Below are positions 14,126 through 20,528 of a DNA stretch of 20,528 nucleotides, piece by piece. The notes under the pieces are model-generated. The model was not told where the DNA came from, ran no database searches, and saw only the letters and a list, made by a program, of their open reading frames with translations. The stretch is from CAZXCQ01 sp964639275 (lineage in GTDB: Bacteria; Desulfobacterota; DSM-4660; Desulfatiglandales; Desulfatiglandaceae), in contig CAZXCQ010000095.1 in assembly GCA_964639275.1 (NCBI GenBank), positions 1 to 20,528 on the forward strand, given 5' to 3'. Each line of letters begins with the position of its first letter. Positions within the stretch are counted from its first letter, which is position 1. The translations under genes were made by a program, and so were the position numbers.

Positions 14126-15835
14126 TTATACAAAAGGACCGGCATAACCTTGGGTGGTGGCAGGCAGGTGTATCAAGAAGGTTGTGCCCAGGCCCTTTTC
14201 ACTACTGACCGTCATTTCACCGTCCATGTTTGTTATAATGCCGTAACACACCGAAAGACCGAGGCCTGTTCCCTTGCCAGCCGGTTTGGTGGTAAAAAAA
14301 GGAGAAAAGATCTTATCCAGATTCTCAGGGCTAATCCCTGAGCCGTTGTCCTTGACAGAGATCTCTACCTTTCCTTCCTCGCCCTTTCCTGCCTCAATAA
14401 AAAGCTCACCCCCTCCGGCGCCATGTCTCTCCACAATGGCATCGATGGCGTTATTGTAAAGATTTAGCAGAACCTGCTGGAGTTGAGCGGGATCACAGTG
14501 GATCAAGGGGGTATCTTCTGAGATCCTTTCTTGCACGACAATACCGTTTACAGCCGCCTTGTTGGCCACCATTGAGGTAACCTCAGGGATGAAATATTTG
14601 AGATCTATGTCTTTGCTCACCGAATCTTCTTTTCTGCCAAACTTGAGGATGGCCCCAGTGATCTCTGCGCAACGCCTGACTTGAGTACCGATTTGTTTAA
14701 GGCAACCCTCAAGCTCCAGAATTGATTCCGACTCCTTTAATTGCCCTTTTTCCTTTAGCTCCAACAGGGAAGCCTCAATAAGTGATTTCTCGTTGTTTAT
14801 GATCTGCAGGGGATTGTTGATCTCATGGGCAAAACCCGCAGCCATTTGACCCAACTCTGCAAGCCGGCTTGCCCTAATGAGTTGCACATTCAGCCTTTCC
14901 CGGTCTGTATCGGTCTCTTCCATACGTCTTGCAATCCGAGCGCTCATATAGAAGGCTATGCCAACGATAGTGCCGCCGCCAATGATGCTTATCAGAACGA
15001 TCAAATATGCTGCTGAATGAAGTGCCGCAAAAGCATCGCCCTTTTCTTGCCTCACCACCAGAAGCCAGTCCATACCCTTTAGCCATGTCGTGGCATACAA
15101 ATACTTTTCACCCTTTCGGCTCTGAGCGATGAAGGTCTTGGTTGCGCCTTTTGATGAAGGATATTCGATACCGTAATCATCATCCTGATCCATTAGATTT
15201 CCGCCTGAACGGCGAGAGGTCTGAAGGATACCGCGAATATTAAGGATATAGGCCTCACCGGTTTTCCCGATCCGCACCTTTTCTACAAGGTCATTAAACA
15301 TATAGGTATCGATGGTTGCGCGGATCACCCATTTTTCGTTATTTTTCCCCCTTACGATGGCAATGATAAAATGGGGTACCCTCCGATACCCCAGGAAGAT
15401 ATCGCTGATGTAATAGCCCTTTTTGATTACCTCTTTGAACCACTCTGACTCGCTGTAGTTCCTGCCGGTCAATCTGTAGGGTCCGTAATAGGCCACGTGG
15501 AGGCCTGTCTCCTTAAAGATCCCCAGATCCACAAATGCATCGGATACCTTTTGCAGATCCTCAAATACCTGCTTAAGCCTCTCCTGGTTGCTGAGTTCGT
15601 CAAAAGTGTATGAATCGGCGATTAATTCCAGATCTCCCTTGCGTTCCCTGAGGAAGGACTCGATCATCTGACGGTGATCTTGAACAATTCGGGTCATGGA
15701 GGCTATGGTGCTGGTCTCTATGGATGTTGTGAAATAGTAATAGCCGACCCCCAGGGTCAGGACAAATGGGATGAGGGGCACCAGGATCATGTTGATCAAA
15801 ATCGTCCGTTTCAGAGTGGCGTAATGATTTTTCAC
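14126..15835 (-). CDS. Sensor histidine kinase with dCache sensor (second copy)
   Basis: A 569-residue membrane kinase. GTG 15835 is chosen because the resulting N-terminus (MKNHYATLKRTIL) aligns with the paralogue at 18520-20181; the ribosome site is weak. Membrane segments lie at about residues 10-34 and 277-300 and bracket a periplasmic double-Cache domain (FVDLGIF, YYGPYRLTGRNYSESEWF, YYISDIFLGYRRVPHFIIAI, VIRATIDTYMF, GKTGEAYILNIRGILQTS). There is no HAMP; HisKA follows with H337 in AAGFAHEINNPL. HATPase_c has VLLNLYNNAIDAI, DNGSGISPENLDKIF and GKGTGLGLSVCYGI. dCache domains bind small metabolites such as amino acids or carboxylates. The flanking REC genes and the SLC13 gene of the same operon suggest it reports the transported substrate, which is inference. 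Confidence 0.93.
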   Translation of the reverse strand: MKNHYATLKRTILINMILVPLIPFVLTLGVGYYYFTTSIETSTIASMTRIVQDHRQMIESFLRERKGDLELIADSYTFDELSNQERLKQVFEDLQKVSDAFVDLGIFKETGLHVAYYGPYRLTGRNYSESEWFKEVIKKGYYISDIFLGYRRVPHFIIAIVRGKNNEKWVIRATIDTYMFNDLVEKVRIGKTGEAYILNIRGILQTSRRSGGNLMDQDDDYGIEYPSSKGATKTFIAQSRKGEKYLYATTWLKGMDWLLVVRQEKGDAFAALHSAAYLIVLISIIGGGTIVGIAFYMSARIARRMEETDTDRERLNVQLIRASRLAELGQMAAGFAHEINNPLQIINNEKSLIEASLLELKEKGQLKESESILELEGCLKQIGTQVRRCAEITGAILKFGRKEDSVSKDIDLKYFIPEVTSMVANKAAVNGIVVQERISEDTPLIHCDPAQLQQVLLNLYNNAIDAIVERHGAGGGELFIEAGKGEEGKVEISVKDNGSGISPENLDKIFSPFFTTKPAGKGTGLGLSVCYGIITNMDGEMTVSSEKGLGTTFLIHLPATTQGYAGPFV

Positions 15836-15940
15836 GGTGATTTGAGCGGTCTTTCTGATCGTGTTGCGTATTTTTCAGAAAAATGGGTTTGCGGAAAACC
15901 AGACCAGGGCTTTCGCTTTTTACCTACAAGTTGGCAAACT

Positions 15941-16399
15941 TCATTCCTCCTTTTCCTGCTCCAGCACCCTTCCGGGGAAGCGGATCAATTCCCTGATCCT
16001 GGCGCTTCGAATCTTCTGTTCGTGTGCGTCTTTCTTTTCAAAGGCATCCGCCAGCTTCACAAGGAGTTCTTCCAGCTTTATCGGCTTTAGCAGGTAATCA
16101 AACGCCCCCAGCTTCATCCCGTCGATACTCGTCTCCACAGAGGCATGCCCGGTGAGCAGGATAACTTCCGCAAGGGGCTGCATCTTCTTGATCTCTCTTA
16201 GGGTGTCAATGCCGTCAATGCCTCCCGGCATCTTGATATCGAGTATCACCACGTCAAAGAGCCTCTCCTTCATCAGTTCTACGGCATCTTCCCCGCTGGG
16301 TACGCCTGTCGTATCTATGTTTCTCTTATTCAGACGATTGACCAAGGTCTCCAGAAAATCTTGTTCGTCATCCACAACCAAAACCCTGAAATAGTCCAT
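15941..16399 (-). CDS. REC protein downstream of the transporter
   Basis: A 152-residue receiver protein with ATG 16399 behind AGGGGG. It has D10-D11, phospho-acceptor D54 in VVILDIKMPGGIDG (one Gly longer than its paralogue), Thr in LLTGHASVETS and Lys in YLLKPIKLEEL. The C-terminal ~30 residues (ADAFEKKDAHEQKIRSARIR) form a charged helix with no output domain. It lies 39 bases after the SLC13 stop and before the dCache kinase, so transporter, regulator and kinase are probably made together. Output is probably by protein contact or phosphotransfer. Confidence 0.92.
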   Translation of the reverse strand: MDYFRVLVVDDEQDFLETLVNRLNKRNIDTTGVPSGEDAVELMKERLFDVVILDIKMPGGIDGIDTLREIKKMQPLAEVILLTGHASVETSIDGMKLGAFDYLLKPIKLEELLVKLADAFEKKDAHEQKIRSARIRELIRFPGRVLEQEKEE

Positions 16400-16438
16400 G
16401 CGAACCCCCTAAGATCTCTTTGATGTTTTTGGAAATGA

Positions 16439-18094
16439 TCAATGAAACGTCGGCCACGACATATATTGCCAATACCCCAATATCGTCCAGAACCAGAGCA
16501 CAAACCAGGCAAGAATCGTTACGGGCAGTCCGTATTTTACAAAATCAAAGACGCTCAGTAACCGCTCTCCCGTCTCAGGGTCTTTTCCCATACCGAAGGC
16601 GATCGCATTGTTGGGGGTGCCCACGACCAGGAAGTTGGCAAAGGAAGAGGAAAACGCACATGCAAGGCCTGCCTTCCAGATGTGAACATTTCCCAGCGCG
16701 GCCATGGGCAAGACGATCGGGCCAAGGGCCGCCACGGTGGCACCGTCACTCATGAAATTGGTCATTGTTCCCGTCAGGATGCTGATCCCAATTATCAGTC
16801 CCTCTCCGTGTGCCATGGAATCGGGCAGGAGGTCTACAAAGGTGTTGGCCAGCCACAGTGCGCCTCCGGTGAACTTGAGGCCCACGCCCATTGCGCAGGC
16901 CGCTGCGTATAATCCCACAACATCCAGGGCCACACCTTCCTGGATATCGTCCCACGAGATGATGCGGCAGAGGAACATGGCCATGACGGCATAAAGGGTA
17001 GGGCCACCCAGTCCCGCATGCTCCCCCAAGATGATCCAGGCTGCCACCAGGACGACCAGGATAGCCGCCATCATGGCCTCTTTTCCACCGAACTTTGGCA
17101 TCCTGGACACCTCGGCCCTGATGATTTCACTTGGATTAATATCCTTGACCTGAAATCTGGGTTTGCAGCGGAGATACATGTAGGCCCCGATAACGATGGC
17201 CATCAGGGGTACAAAGGGCAACCCGTACTTCATCCATGCCAAAAAGGATATGGGGTCGCCATATTCCATCAGATAGCCGACCATGATGGCGTTTCGTCCT
17301 CCAGCCGCCGGAGACCCGGGACCGCCATGGTTTGCGGCAAAACAGATACCCAGCAGGAGAAAGACGGCAAGGGCAGGATCGTTTCTTACGCCGTAGATCC
17401 GACAACTCACCCGATATATGCCCATTAGCACGGGAATCAAAAGCGCAACCAGGGCATGTTCAGAGAGAAAACTCGCAGCTATTGCCAGGAGGGGAAGAAA
17501 CAGAAACGCAAAGCCTCTGGCACTCTTGATGCGACTGAGCAGGATCAGCCCGATCCGTTTGTCAAGGCCTGTCTTGGCCACGCCTACGGCTACGACCAAA
17601 ATGCCGAAGATGAAGAAGACCGCATCCTTCATATAGGCCTTTGAGATATCATTGATGGGGAGTATGCAGAAAAGGTACATCATCACGCCAACCAGGATGT
17701 CCGTGGCGCCTAATTGCAGGGATTCGGTCCCCCACAAGAAGACCGCAAGGAAAAAAATGGCGAGCATCACCTTTGCCATTTGAGCCGCCCCCAAAGCCGT
17801 TATCAAGGGGTCGGTCTTGGAAGATGGCTGAACATCCTGTTTTGTTGCTGCCGCAAAGGCATCTGGATGCATCTTTTTATTAATTGCATCCGTAATGGTG
17901 TTGCACCCTTTCGGCATTTCGTAACCGGGAGGGTTGACCTTACTTGCCAAATCGACCATGCTCTGTGGGGGAGGCATAATGACGAGAACAGCAAAGCATG
18001 CTGCTGCAATCAAGAAAAGGACGGGCTTATATCCCGGCCTGTTTGCCCATACGGAAGATTTATGATCAGTTTGAACTGTTCGGTCATAAACCAT
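16439..18094 (-). CDS. SLC13/DASS-family carboxylate (or anion) transporter
   Basis: A 551-residue inner-membrane transporter with about a dozen hydrophobic segments. ATG 18094 is chosen because AAGGAGGA (18099-18106) precedes it; a longer frame from 18163 would place that site inside the gene. The DASS repeat is visible: S211-E212-H213 and S449-D450-G451 stand where the family usually has its SNT triads. ANHGGPGSPAAGGRN (from about residue 254) and VVGTPNNAIAFGM (490-502) occupy the glycine-rich hairpins. An unusual ~70-residue hydrophilic stretch lies between the first two membrane segments. The family moves di- and tricarboxylates or sulfate with Na+; the substrate here is unknown. It is first in an operon with REC, kinase, REC and CBS genes, driven by a sigma-54 promoter. 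Confidence 0.9.
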   Translation of the reverse strand: MVYDRTVQTDHKSSVWANRPGYKPVLFLIAAACFAVLVIMPPPQSMVDLASKVNPPGYEMPKGCNTITDAINKKMHPDAFAAATKQDVQPSSKTDPLITALGAAQMAKVMLAIFFLAVFLWGTESLQLGATDILVGVMMYLFCILPINDISKAYMKDAVFFIFGILVVAVGVAKTGLDKRIGLILLSRIKSARGFAFLFLPLLAIAASFLSEHALVALLIPVLMGIYRVSCRIYGVRNDPALAVFLLLGICFAANHGGPGSPAAGGRNAIMVGYLMEYGDPISFLAWMKYGLPFVPLMAIVIGAYMYLRCKPRFQVKDINPSEIIRAEVSRMPKFGGKEAMMAAILVVLVAAWIILGEHAGLGGPTLYAVMAMFLCRIISWDDIQEGVALDVVGLYAAACAMGVGLKFTGGALWLANTFVDLLPDSMAHGEGLIIGISILTGTMTNFMSDGATVAALGPIVLPMAALGNVHIWKAGLACAFSSSFANFLVVGTPNNAIAFGMGKDPETGERLLSVFDFVKYGLPVTILAWFVLWFWTILGYWQYMSWPTFH

Positions 18095-18098
18095 GCTC

Positions 18099-18106
18099 TC
18101 CTCCTT
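18099..18106 (-). promoter_or_regulatory. Ribosome binding site deciding the SLC13 start
   Basis: AAGGAGGA on the minus strand, four to five bases before ATG 18094. It rules out the longer frame beginning at 18163. Confidence 0.8.
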
Positions 18107-18263
18107 TATCTTGCTTCTCAGACACGTGTAAAACCCGCTGGAAATGAATCCTCTTGTTCTCACACTTTTGTGAACACCCGCATCCGGTCAGGGGATTGGG
18201 GACAACGCCGATTGTCAACGGAAAATACCCTAGCGGGCTGACTCGTGCGTATGCCCTCACTAA

Positions 18264-18279
18264 AGCAATCCCTGTGCCA
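18264..18279 (-). promoter_or_regulatory. Sigma-54 promoter of the SLC13 operon
   Basis: On the minus strand TGGCAC-AGGGA-TTGCT is a perfect -24/-12 element with GG-N10-GC spacing. The inferred transcript starts near 18252 with a leader of about 160 bases. The enhancer-like repeat is centred 114-115 bp upstream of the GG. Confidence 0.85.
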
Positions 18280-18384
18280 AGGGCAGCTTGGAGAACTGGC
18301 AGAGATAACCCCCTAAAACCAAAGGGGTTATTGGGGGAGATAATATTTTGTGGCCATACCCTAAAGGAACGTATGTCGGTATAT

Positions 18385-18399
18385 TTTACACATTGTAAA
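18385..18399. promoter_or_regulatory. Putative enhancer site (UAS) of the SLC13 operon
   Basis: Reading toward the transporter, TTTACA-ATG-TGTAAA is a perfect 6-3-6 inverted repeat. It is identical over 17 bases to the site at 20389-20403 and is followed after 7 bases by GACATACG (GACA at 18374-18377). The position, about 140 bp before the inferred start of transcription, is typical for a sigma-54 activator site. Confidence 0.75.
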
Positions 18400-18456
18400 G
18401 GATGATTTAACGAGATCGACGCAGGCGAGATTCGAGCATCAATTAGGTGGGGCCCT

Positions 18457-18507
18457 AAAAAGTTCCATGACAACTCCATGATACCCGAGCTGTGCGGGTT
18501 GTTGTCA
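18457..18507 (-). terminator. Possible intrinsic terminator of the kinase unit
   Basis: Minus strand, just past the kinase stop. TGACAAC/GTTGTCA forms an outer stem enclosing ACCCG/CGGGT, and after six bases a run of five T follows (18457-18461). The stem is interrupted, so strength is uncertain. It would separate the kinase transcript from the SLC13 promoter. Confidence 0.4.
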
Positions 18508-18519
18508 GAGGTCTATCGA

Positions 18520-20181
18520 CTACTTCTTTTCAGGAAGAACAATGGGAATCTGGACGGTAAAGGTGGATCCCTTTCCCCTATCGCTCTTGAGGAAAATGGT
18601 TCCGCCCATCTTTTCGATGATATTATAACTGACCCAAAGACCGAGTCCCGTACCTTTCCCCGTCTGCTTTGTAGTGAAGAACGGTTCAAAGACCTTCCCC
18701 TGTATCTCCTTGGAGATCCCCGGTCCATTGTCTGAAACGGCGACAACTATGTGGGAATCGGTTCTACGGCTGGTTATCTCGACCAATCCGTCTTTGCTTA
18801 TGGCGTCAATTGCATTGGATATGAGGTTCAAGAACACCTGCTGGAGCTGTGCCTGGTCGCTGGCAATGATCGGAATGTGAGAATCAAGATCCGTCTGGAT
18901 GTCGATATTATTGATCCGGGCATAATTTGCCAGCAGTTCTATCGTCTGGTTCAAGGTCTCATTGATGTCAACGCTTTCCATTCGTGGTTCCATTCTGCGG
19001 GCATATCCCAGCATATTATGGACAACCTTTCGGATCCTTTCCAGATGATGGTCGATTTTCTTGATGGTGGCCTTGTATTCGTCCAGGTGCTTGCTCTTCT
19101 GAAGATCCTCCTCTTGCAGGAGGTCTTCCATCCACCCGATCTTTTGCATAATGACCACCAGGGGATTGTTTATCTCGTGGGCCACGCTTGCCCCCATCTT
19201 CCCCAGTGCCGCCAGCTTGTCCGAATGCATCAGCTGAACATTCATTTCGTTCATCTTGGCATCGGCGTTCTTCAAACGCCGTATAAAGAGTCGCGTCGTA
19301 AAAACGGTCGTCAGGATAATGGCCAGGACACCCAGAACAATGATAGCGATTTCCACATTCCGGGTCACCCCTAGCCCCCTCATCTCCTCGGCCACCCCCT
19401 GGCTGATGATCAGCAGCCATCTGGGGGTCTTTAGCCAGTAGCCCGCATACAATATCTCATTGCCCTGAGCATCCCTTTGTTCAATAACCGTACTCTCCCC
19501 GCCAAACAGGGTGGTATCCAAAGGAGATTTTGACAGCATCTTGCCGTCGAAACGGGGCTGGGTCTGGAACACCCCCTCCTTGTTGACGATGTAAGCATCA
19601 CCGGTTTTTCCCACCTGGGCAGACCTTACGATCTCACCAAATATATCCGGATCGATGGTTGCCCTCATGATCCAGCTATGCTGGTTTTCCTGTCTGAGGA
19701 CGGCGATAATGAAGTGGGGTATCTTGCGGTAACCAAAATATACGTCACTTATGTATACTCCCTTGCTTATAACCTCGGCAAACCAGGGCTGCTGATAGTA
19801 GTTTAGCCCGAGGAGATCATAGGGCCCCACATAGGCCAACTGCTGACCATTATTGTTGATCACGCCCAGGTCAACAAAGGCCCCTCCCCTTGAATTCATG
19901 ATCGAAGATATGAAGGAAAGTTCTGCCTGATTCGTCAGGTCATTGAAGGTATGGGTATGGGCTGCGGTATTGAGAAGGGCGATGCGTTCTTTCAGAAACA
20001 CATCGACGGCCTTGGCCTGGGCCCTCGCCCGGTATCTTATCTGTTCCTCGATCTTATCCCTGTACATCCGGGCGAACTGGTAATAGATGGTTCCGCCCAG
20101 GAGGATAAGGGGGGCAAGAGAGACCAGTAAGACAATGAATATTATCTTCCTTTGAAGGGTTGCATATAGAGAAGTCTTCAT
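18520..20181 (-). CDS. Sensor histidine kinase with dCache sensor (first copy)
   Basis: A 553-residue membrane kinase. ATG 20181 (MKTSLYATLQRKIIF) is chosen because it aligns with the start of the paralogue at 14126-15835 and because a sigma-54 promoter lies at 20267-20282, so an upstream GTG at 20286 would precede the transcription start. Membrane segments lie at about residues 13-35 and 276-298 and bracket a double-Cache sensor (AFVDLGVI, YVGPYDLLGLNYYQQPWF, VYISDVYFGYRKIPHFIIAV, IMRATIDPDIF, GKTGDAYIVNKEGVFQT). HisKA has H335 in GASVAHEINNPL. HATPase_c has FLNLISNAIDAI, DNGPGISKEIQGKVF and GKGTGLGLWVSYNII. No receiver gene lies in its own unit; the REC proteins of the SLC13 operon are likely partners. 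Confidence 0.93.
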   Translation of the reverse strand: MKTSLYATLQRKIIFIVLLVSLAPLILLGGTIYYQFARMYRDKIEEQIRYRARAQAKAVDVFLKERIALLNTAAHTHTFNDLTNQAELSFISSIMNSRGGAFVDLGVINNNGQQLAYVGPYDLLGLNYYQQPWFAEVISKGVYISDVYFGYRKIPHFIIAVLRQENQHSWIMRATIDPDIFGEIVRSAQVGKTGDAYIVNKEGVFQTQPRFDGKMLSKSPLDTTLFGGESTVIEQRDAQGNEILYAGYWLKTPRWLLIISQGVAEEMRGLGVTRNVEIAIIVLGVLAIILTTVFTTRLFIRRLKNADAKMNEMNVQLMHSDKLAALGKMGASVAHEINNPLVVIMQKIGWMEDLLQEEDLQKSKHLDEYKATIKKIDHHLERIRKVVHNMLGYARRMEPRMESVDINETLNQTIELLANYARINNIDIQTDLDSHIPIIASDQAQLQQVFLNLISNAIDAISKDGLVEITSRRTDSHIVVAVSDNGPGISKEIQGKVFEPFFTTKQTGKGTGLGLWVSYNIIEKMGGTIFLKSDRGKGSTFTVQIPIVLPEKK

Positions 20182-20266
20182 GGCGAATTCGTGCACCGGA
20201 TAATTTCCACTATCAATAAAGGGCAAGGGATGACAAACGGATCTTCTCGCACCGCTCGATAGGAGT

Positions 20267-20282
20267 CGCAACGAATATGCCA
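20267..20282 (-). promoter_or_regulatory. Sigma-54 promoter of the dCache kinase gene
   Basis: On the minus strand TGGCAT-ATTCG-TTGCG keeps the -24 GG and -12 GC with exact N10 spacing and differs from consensus at one base of the -24 hexamer. The start of transcription would be near 20255, giving a ~75-base leader. The enhancer-like repeat is centred 115-116 bp upstream of the GG. Confidence 0.72.
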
Positions 20283-20388
20283 ACACCCCGGATCTGGTGT
20301 TATCTGGATAACCCTTTGAATTTGTATAGAATTATCAGGAGAGGTGTGAGCGCGATCTGCTGTCAGATGAGGGCGTGTGTCAATGATT

Positions 20389-20403
20389 TTTACACATTGT
20401 AAA
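20389..20403. promoter_or_regulatory. Putative enhancer site (UAS) of the dCache kinase gene
   Basis: Same 15-base inverted repeat (TTTACA-ATG-TGTAAA in gene orientation) as at 18385-18399, again followed after 7 bases by GACACACG (GACA at 20378-20381). Identity with the other site extends to 17 bases without a gap. Confidence 0.75.
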
Positions 20404-20409
20404 GTAATG

Positions 20410-20528
20410 TCAAGAGTGGAAACCCCCCATTTCGGAGATATCCTTCTCAATCTTTGATCGATAATAGCTTAACGATCGACTATTGGACATGATCATATCC
20501 AGCTGCCGGGTATGGACGATCAGATAGC
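20410..20528 (-). CDS. Possible 3' end of a gene entering from the right edge
   Basis: One minus-strand frame is open from the window edge to TGA at 20410-20412, giving about 39 residues (YLIVHTRQLDMIMSNSR, then SLSYYRSKIEKDISEMGGFHS). The composition looks protein-like, but the stretch is short and no family is recognised. If real, it ends just before the enhancer-like repeat of the kinase gene. Confidence 0.35.
   Translation of the reverse strand, partial: YLIVHTRQLDMIMSNSRSLSYYRSKIEKDISEMGGFHS

Larger units (their letters stand above)
18095..18519. other. 425-base control region between the kinase unit and the SLC13 operon
   Basis: No gene is seen. From right to left it holds a terminator-like stem after the kinase gene, an enhancer-like inverted repeat, an 8-bp stem (ATAACCCC/GGGGTTAT, 18305-18331), a sigma-54 promoter and a ~160-base leader. 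A small imperfect hairpin (TCACA-CTTT-TGTGA, 18160-18173) lies in the leader. Confidence 0.65.

Noticed and set aside
18125..18135. Extra TTTTACAC half-site in the SLC13 leader
   Set aside because: The second half (TGTAAA) is missing, there is no GACA at the right spacing, and it lies downstream of the promoter.
18305..18331. ATAACCCC/GGGGTTAT stem as a terminator
   Set aside because: No T-run follows on either strand and it lies between the enhancer repeat and the promoter; a bend or spacer role is possible but unsupported.

Overview
This window looks like the chromosome of an anaerobic, acetate- or fatty-acid-handling member of the Desulfobacterota (the former Deltaproteobacteria). I base this on an EMO/HdrD-type membrane iron-sulfur oxidoreductase beside an AMP-forming acetyl-CoA synthetase, on many Cache-domain histidine kinases with stand-alone receiver proteins, on small proteins of a kind I associate with that group, and on sigma-54 promoters. 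No mobile element, CRISPR array, rRNA or tRNA was seen.

Left region (1-4681, + strand): the 3' part of a GltD-like NAD(P)H/FAD oxidoreductase, a small multi-zinc-ribbon protein, then a two-component trio (REC protein with a C-terminal helical domain, Cache_3-Cache_2-like histidine kinase, REC-only protein joined by a GTGA overlap). Left-centre (4693-9799, - strand): an apparent operon of EMO-like oxidoreductase, acetyl-CoA synthetase and tandem universal stress protein. Centre (10453-12675, + strand): a divergent operon of an AcuB-like CBS-CBS-ACT protein, a duplicated-domain protein of unknown function, a 97-aa 'cytosolic protein' and a 96-aa STAS-like protein. Right (12670-20181, - strand): a dCache histidine kinase in its own unit, then an SLC13-type carboxylate transporter followed by REC protein, second dCache histidine kinase, second REC protein, CBS-pair protein and a 36-aa exported or membrane peptide.

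The main result is regulatory. Four transcription units (EMO-acs-usp, the AcuB-like operon, the SLC13 operon and the upstream histidine kinase) each have a -24/-12 sigma-54 promoter with exact GG-N10-GC spacing. Each promoter has an inverted repeat TTTACA-N3-TGWAAA centred about 115-122 bp upstream of its -24 GG. All three copies of the repeat are followed, after exactly 7 bases, by GACA. One copy lies between the EMO and AcuB-like genes and can serve both divergent promoters. This reads as one sigma-54 regulon in which an enhancer-binding protein not visible here couples carboxylate sensing (two dCache kinases), uptake (SLC13), activation (acetyl-CoA synthetase), electron transfer to quinone (EMO-like) and an adenylate-sensing regulatory set (AcuB-like, CBS pair, USP). 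None of the receiver proteins in the window carries a DNA-binding or AAA+ domain, so the activator must lie elsewhere.
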